From assembly GCA_964423425.1 (NCBI GenBank), contig CAYRES010000002.1, forward strand, positions 248,001 through 312,000: a DNA stretch of 64,000 nt, read 5' to 3'. This document shows, one piece after another, positions 60,403-64,000 of the stretch (the stretch's first letter is position 1; each line of letters opens with the position of its first letter). The notes below the pieces were generated by a model. The model searched no databases. It saw nothing but the letters and a program-made list of their open reading frames with translations, and was not told the origin of the DNA. Source of the DNA: CAYRES01 sp964423425. GTDB taxonomy: Bacteria > Actinomycetota > Thermoleophilia > RBG-16-64-13. The position numbers were made by a program, and so were the translations under genes.

Positions 60403-62565
60403 ATGATTCCAGCGACCATGAGACTGAGGAGGGTTGTTGGCGTTGCGTTGATGAGCGCGCTGCTGCTTGCAATCATCGCGGCTCTTGCGGGGTGCACGGC
60501 TGCACCCCAGACCACCACACCGAGCGCCACCACCACCGCACCGGGTGTCACCACCACGGCTCCGGCACCGGTGGTTCCGACCTACACGGCCACCATCGCC
60601 GAATGCCGCACCGCCATACGCGAAGCCCTCGAGGAGACGGGCGCCGATTCCATGTCGGTCGCTCTGGTGGACGGCGAGACCGTGGTGTGGAGCGAGGCCT
60701 TCGGGCTGGCGCAGAAGTCGACCGGCCAAGCCGCCACCACCGACACGCTCTACTGCATCGGGTCGGTGAGCAAGCTCTTGGCCACCATCTCCGTCATGAT
60801 GCTGGCCGATCAGGGCAAGGTCGAATTGGACGAACCGGTCGTGACCTACCTACCTGAGTTCAGCATGCTCTCACCCGAGTACCGCGATATCACCGTACGC
60901 ATGCTCGTGAACCACTCATCAGGGTTCGCCGGCTCCGACTACCGCAACGGTTCCATGGCGGTACCGTATACCGACTACGCCGAACAGGTGTTGACCGCAC
61001 TGAAGGAGGAACGCCTGAAGCACGACCCGGGCTACCTGAACGTCTATTGCAACGACGGCTTCACCATGGTCGAGATACTGGTGGAGGCGCTCACCGGGCG
61101 GAGCTATCCCGATTTCGTCCACGAGGAGATTCTCGCTCCTTTGGGTATGGAAGGTAGCCGCTTCGCGCAGACACCCGACGACCTGAGAGCGGGGCACTAT
61201 GCGGAGTCATATGTCGAGGGGCAGCTTATGACTCCTGAGTTCGTCAATGGCTACGGGGCGGGCGGGCTCTACTCCACCCCTTCCGACATGGCGCGATTCG
61301 CCATGATGCTGATGAACGGAGGTTCTCTCGGCGAGGTGCGCATACTCTCCCCCGGATCGGTGGCCGAGATGGCGACCGACCAGACTGCCGGCACCTTCAA
61401 TCCGCTCCCGTCGGACGGCTTGCGATACGGCCTGGGGTGGGACACGGTGACCCAGCCGGGGATGGCAGCCGTGGGCATCACCGCGTGGGGTAAGGCCGGC
61501 AAGACCTTTGCGTACAGTGCGGAGTTCCTCGTGTTGCCGGAGGAACAATTGGCAGCTGTCGTACTGACTGACAGCGAAGGGGGCCCGCGCGCCTTGGCCG
61601 TCGCCGAGCACATACTGCTGCGTGCGCTGACCGAACGGGGCAGTCTGGATGCCATGCCCGAGCCGCCGGAGGAGACGACACTACCGGAAGTCACGCCGTC
61701 GCAGGGCGAGGAACGGGCTCTCAGCGGACTGTATGCGGGTAACTCTCTGGTTTGCCGTGCCACGGTCGCGCCCGACGGCTCCCTCTCCATCGAGACGTGG
61801 ACCGGCGAGGGTTGGAGTCCGGGCCTCACGAATCTCACACTGCGCACCGACGGCTGGTACACGAGCGACGAGAACCCGATGTTCTCTTGGCGTCACGTCG
61901 CCGGTGACGGTCGCAGCTACCTGGCGGTGCGAGCCACCACCGGGTATGGCCACTACCTCATGGCAATCCTCTACGGGGAGAAGCTCTTCGCTACGCGGGC
62001 GATGACGGCGGCGTGGGAGGAGCGGGCCGGCCAGAGGTACCTTCATGCCAACGTGAGCAGCGACGATTGGACCTCTGCAGTCAGGGAGTTCGATCCCAGC
62101 TTCACACTGACCACTTTGCCCGAGCTTCCAGGCTATCTGTTCACGCCCGACGTGGATATTCTGGATGCATCGACCGATGACGCCCGTGCCCGCATGTTCC
62201 TTCTCATCCCAGGCAGCACTGGACGTGACCTCAACGACATTGCCGTCGTTGCAGTGGACGGCGAAGAGTGGCTACGCCAAGGCAGCACCTTGTACCGCCC
62301 GCTTGCCGGAGTTCCCGCACTCGCACTGGGACCTTCCACCGTCACCATCGGCAGCGAGGGGCTCAACGAGTGGCGTGCACTGCCGGCCACCGGTACGCTC
62401 TCCGTGAGTGGCGGCGAGGAGTGGCGGCTCTATGATGACGGTTTCGAGCAGATTGCGTCCGGCCGGGGAAGCGGCCGAATCACTCTCGCCGGTACCGGCG
62501 AGGCCATGTACCTGATGCTGTTCGGCTCGCCCGGTGAGACGGTGACCCTGAATCTGTCGCGATGA
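60403..62565 (+). CDS. Beta-lactamase-family serine hydrolase, lipoprotein
   Basis: A 720-residue exported protein. The signal peptide ends IIAALAGCTAAP (lipobox LAGC), followed by a Thr/Ala/Pro linker. The class C beta-lactamase/PBP-like domain (residues about 65-410) has the SxxK motif CIGSVSKLLATIS, the second-motif Tyr in NVYCNDGFTMVEIL, and AVGITAWGKAGKTFAYSAEF near the third motif. The last 300 residues form beta-rich domains of unknown role. It could be a peptidase or esterase acting outside the membrane; substrate unknown. Divergent from the DUF1846-guaA operon. Confidence 0.87.
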   Translation: MIPATMRLRRVVGVALMSALLLAIIAALAGCTAAPQTTTPSATTTAPGVTTTAPAPVVPTYTATIAECRTAIREALEETGADSMSVALVDGETVVWSEAFGLAQKSTGQAATTDTLYCIGSVSKLLATISVMMLADQGKVELDEPVVTYLPEFSMLSPEYRDITVRMLVNHSSGFAGSDYRNGSMAVPYTDYAEQVLTALKEERLKHDPGYLNVYCNDGFTMVEILVEALTGRSYPDFVHEEILAPLGMEGSRFAQTPDDLRAGHYAESYVEGQLMTPEFVNGYGAGGLYSTPSDMARFAMMLMNGGSLGEVRILSPGSVAEMATDQTAGTFNPLPSDGLRYGLGWDTVTQPGMAAVGITAWGKAGKTFAYSAEFLVLPEEQLAAVVLTDSEGGPRALAVAEHILLRALTERGSLDAMPEPPEETTLPEVTPSQGEERALSGLYAGNSLVCRATVAPDGSLSIETWTGEGWSPGLTNLTLRTDGWYTSDENPMFSWRHVAGDGRSYLAVRATTGYGHYLMAILYGEKLFATRAMTAAWEERAGQRYLHANVSSDDWTSAVREFDPSFTLTTLPELPGYLFTPDVDILDASTDDARARMFLLIPGSTGRDLNDIAVVAVDGEEWLRQGSTLYRPLAGVPALALGPSTVTIGSEGLNEWRALPATGTLSVSGGEEWRLYDDGFEQIASGRGSGRITLAGTGEAMYLMLFGSPGETVTLNLSR

Positions 62566-62620
62566 CGGCGTGGTTGCCTGCAGCCTGGCTCTATGACGGC
62601 GTGGTTGCCCGCGGCCTCCT
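62562..62620 (+). repeat. 31-bp tandem duplication after the serine hydrolase gene
   Basis: ATGACGGCGTGGTTGCC occurs at 62562-62578, overlapping the stop region, and at 62593-62609. Similar flanks (TGCAGCCT and CGCGGCCT) extend the copies to about 28-31 bp. Confidence 0.75.
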
Positions 62621-62760
62621 ATTTCGCTGAACCCGAGGTCGCATACTCCCCGGCGACGGAGTGCTACCATGAAAGCAGTCCGCTCCAAGGTTCCCCGCCG
62701 GGGATGCTCCGCGTGCGGGTGCGCCTCTGGGCTCCATCACACGACGATTGTAGGTGTTGC

Positions 62761-63849
62761 ATGCGCAGGCGTTCTCTCATCGTTACCTTCATCATCGTCA
62801 TCATCGTGGCGGTAGCTGCAGTGATCATCGCCGGCCGGAACGGTTCGGTCACGCCGCCCGAGAACGCCGGCGGTCCGGCTCAGCCGGGGCTGAGCGCCAA
62901 CCTGAACGGGGCCGGCGCCACCTTTCCCGCCCCCCTCTACCTGGAGTGGATAGGCGAATTCACACACTTGGTAGCTCCGGGAGTGAAGATGAACTACCAG
63001 GGCATAGGCTCCGGGGGTGGCATCCAGCAGTTCATCCAGCAGACGGTGGATTTCGGTGGTACCGATGCTCCCATGAAAGACGAAGAGATCGCCGAGGCTG
63101 AGGCGGCGGCAGGCGCGAAGGTCATGCACATCCCCACGGTGTTCGGCGCGGTGACGGTGGGCTTCAATGTTCAGGGGGTGGAGGAGTTGAAACTCGACCA
63201 GGAGACGTTGGCCGATATCTTCCTGGGCAAGATCACCAACTGGAACGATCCCCGTATCGTCGCACTGAACGAAGGCGTGCAGCTGCCCGACCAGACCATC
63301 CAGGTGTGCCACCGCTCCGATGCCTCCGGCACCACAGACATCTTCACGAGCTATCTGGCCGCCGTCTCGGAGGAGTGGGCCGCCACGGTGGGCAAGGGTA
63401 AAGACGTCCGCTGGCCGGTGGGTCTGGGTGGCCAGGGCAACGACGGCGTCACGGCGCTCATCCATCAGAGCCCCGGCAGCATCGGCTACGTGGAGCTCTC
63501 CTATGCCTTCGAGAGCGACCTGCCCACCGCCACGCTCAAGAACAAGAGCGGCAATTTCATCAAGCCGACACTCGAGACGACCTCCGCAGCGGCCGTAGGC
63601 ATCACCTACCCCGACGACCTGCGCTTCTCCCTGGTCGACGGTGAGGGTCCGGACGCCTACCCCATCGTGGGGGCCACTTGGATCCTCGTCTACGATGAGA
63701 TGAAAGACTCCGCTAGGGCCGAAGCTTTGAAGGCCTTCCTCACCTGGGCGGTGCTCGAGGGTGGCGACATCGCCGAAGAACTCAACTACGCGCCCCTGCC
63801 GGATGAGCTGGTGGCCGTGGTGCTCGACAAGCTGGATACCATGCGGTAG
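62761..63849 (+). CDS. pstS: Phosphate ABC transporter substrate-binding protein
   Basis: A 362-residue exported protein. RRRSLIVTFIIVIIVAVAAV is an N-terminal membrane segment without a lipobox, so it is an anchor or signal peptide. GAGATFPAPLYLEWIGEF, YQGIGSGGGIQQFIQQTVDF, GGTDAPMKDEE, IFLGKITNWNDPRI and VCHRSDASGTTDIFTSYLA are the PstS phosphate-binding motifs. The pstCAB genes are not in the window. The ATG has TAGGTG about 6 nt upstream. No clear Pho box is seen in the 195-bp upstream gap. Confidence 0.92.
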   Translation: MRRRSLIVTFIIVIIVAVAAVIIAGRNGSVTPPENAGGPAQPGLSANLNGAGATFPAPLYLEWIGEFTHLVAPGVKMNYQGIGSGGGIQQFIQQTVDFGGTDAPMKDEEIAEAEAAAGAKVMHIPTVFGAVTVGFNVQGVEELKLDQETLADIFLGKITNWNDPRIVALNEGVQLPDQTIQVCHRSDASGTTDIFTSYLAAVSEEWAATVGKGKDVRWPVGLGGQGNDGVTALIHQSPGSIGYVELSYAFESDLPTATLKNKSGNFIKPTLETTSAAAVGITYPDDLRFSLVDGEGPDAYPIVGATWILVYDEMKDSARAEALKAFLTWAVLEGGDIAEELNYAPLPDELVAVVLDKLDTMR

Positions 63850-63899
63850 AGGAGCCGCGGCGGCACGCCGTGTAGCTTTGGGTCACCGCAGCGGGGCGT

Positions 63900-64000
63900 C
63901 TATCCGGCGGCTTCTTCCGCGCAGTAGTAGCCCGTAGCGAGGCCGAACTCCTTGTAGACGGGGCAGTCGCCGCAGAGGCAGCCCTTCGCTTCCACCCGTG
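63900..64000 (-). CDS. C-terminal part of a Cys-rich DUF2769-like protein
   Basis: A minus-strand frame entering from the right edge and ending at TAG (63900-63902), 32 residues visible. The sequence GCLCGDCPVYKEFGLATGYY then CAEEAAG has the CxCxxCPVY...YYC cysteine spacing of DUF2769 small proteins, probably metal-binding. Function unknown; the start lies outside the window. Confidence 0.65.
   Translation of the reverse strand, partial: RVEAKGCLCGDCPVYKEFGLATGYYCAEEAAG

Noticed and set aside
62593..62760. N-terminal extension of PstS beginning at 62593
   Set aside because: The extra 56 residues include the tandem repeat and lack a signal peptide; the hydrophobic N-terminus begins at the ATG at 62761.

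Overview
The window is GC-rich bacterial chromosomal DNA with many GTG/TTG starts, densely packed genes and frequent 1-8 bp stop/start overlaps. The gene set is mostly core metabolism and information processing with no phage, IS element or CRISPR array. High GC, a dnaG-sigma-gatCAB block, two group-1-like sigma factors, a heterodimeric glycyl-tRNA synthetase, a GMP synthase ATPase subunit encoded apart from its glutaminase, PPDK, a DUF1846 protein and an Eis-type acetyltransferase fit a deep-branching, possibly anaerobic, member of Actinomycetota. That placement is inference. A 10-N gap flanked by long G and C runs near 28.6 kb shows this is a draft assembly.

Layout. 0-9.7 kb: tail of an AEC transporter, a TetR/MMPL exporter pair, a TetR regulator divergent from a three-subunit proton-translocating transhydrogenase (pntAA-pntAB-pntB), an Eis-like acetyltransferase and a TPR protein. 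9.8-14.4 kb: a thiamine operon under a TPP riboswitch with its own terminator; its first gene fuses thiamine pyrophosphokinase to a YkoF-like domain and is followed by ykoE, ykoD and ykoC. 14.4-18.3 kb (minus strand): MoxR ATPase, DUF58 protein, membrane transglutaminase. 18.4-25.4 kb: HerA-like ATPase, soluble histidine kinase, receiver-GGDEF gene broken by a frameshift, receiver protein with a CxxC...CxxC tail, a small helical protein, and a free-standing cobalamin-binding module with the Wx9EH signature of B12 photoreceptors. 25.5-28.5 kb: glyQ-glyS. 28.8-31 kb (minus): TetR plus radical SAM protein. 31-37 kb: ppdK, dgt and a membrane-pyrophosphatase homologue lacking several invariant catalytic residues. 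37-39 kb: secreted or anchored FAD-type oxidoreductase. 39-47.3 kb: dnaG, first sigma factor, gatCAB, HxlR regulator, second sigma factor. 47.4-54.9 kb: copper ATPase, SRPBCC protein, tRNA-Val, universal stress protein, phosphoesterase, Cys-rich PAS protein, SCP2 protein. 55-64 kb: class II aldolase, YCF48-like propeller lipoprotein, DUF1846-guaA pair, serine hydrolase lipoprotein, PstS, and the tail of a Cys-rich small protein.

The most notable points are (1) the degenerate membrane pyrophosphatase next to ppdK and dgt, (2) the B12 module inside a two-component/c-di-GMP cluster, (3) the thiamine pyrophosphokinase-YkoF fusion, and (4) a shared CxxC...HGxCxxC element in two separate signalling proteins. 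All functions are read from sequence motifs by eye; no database search was run.
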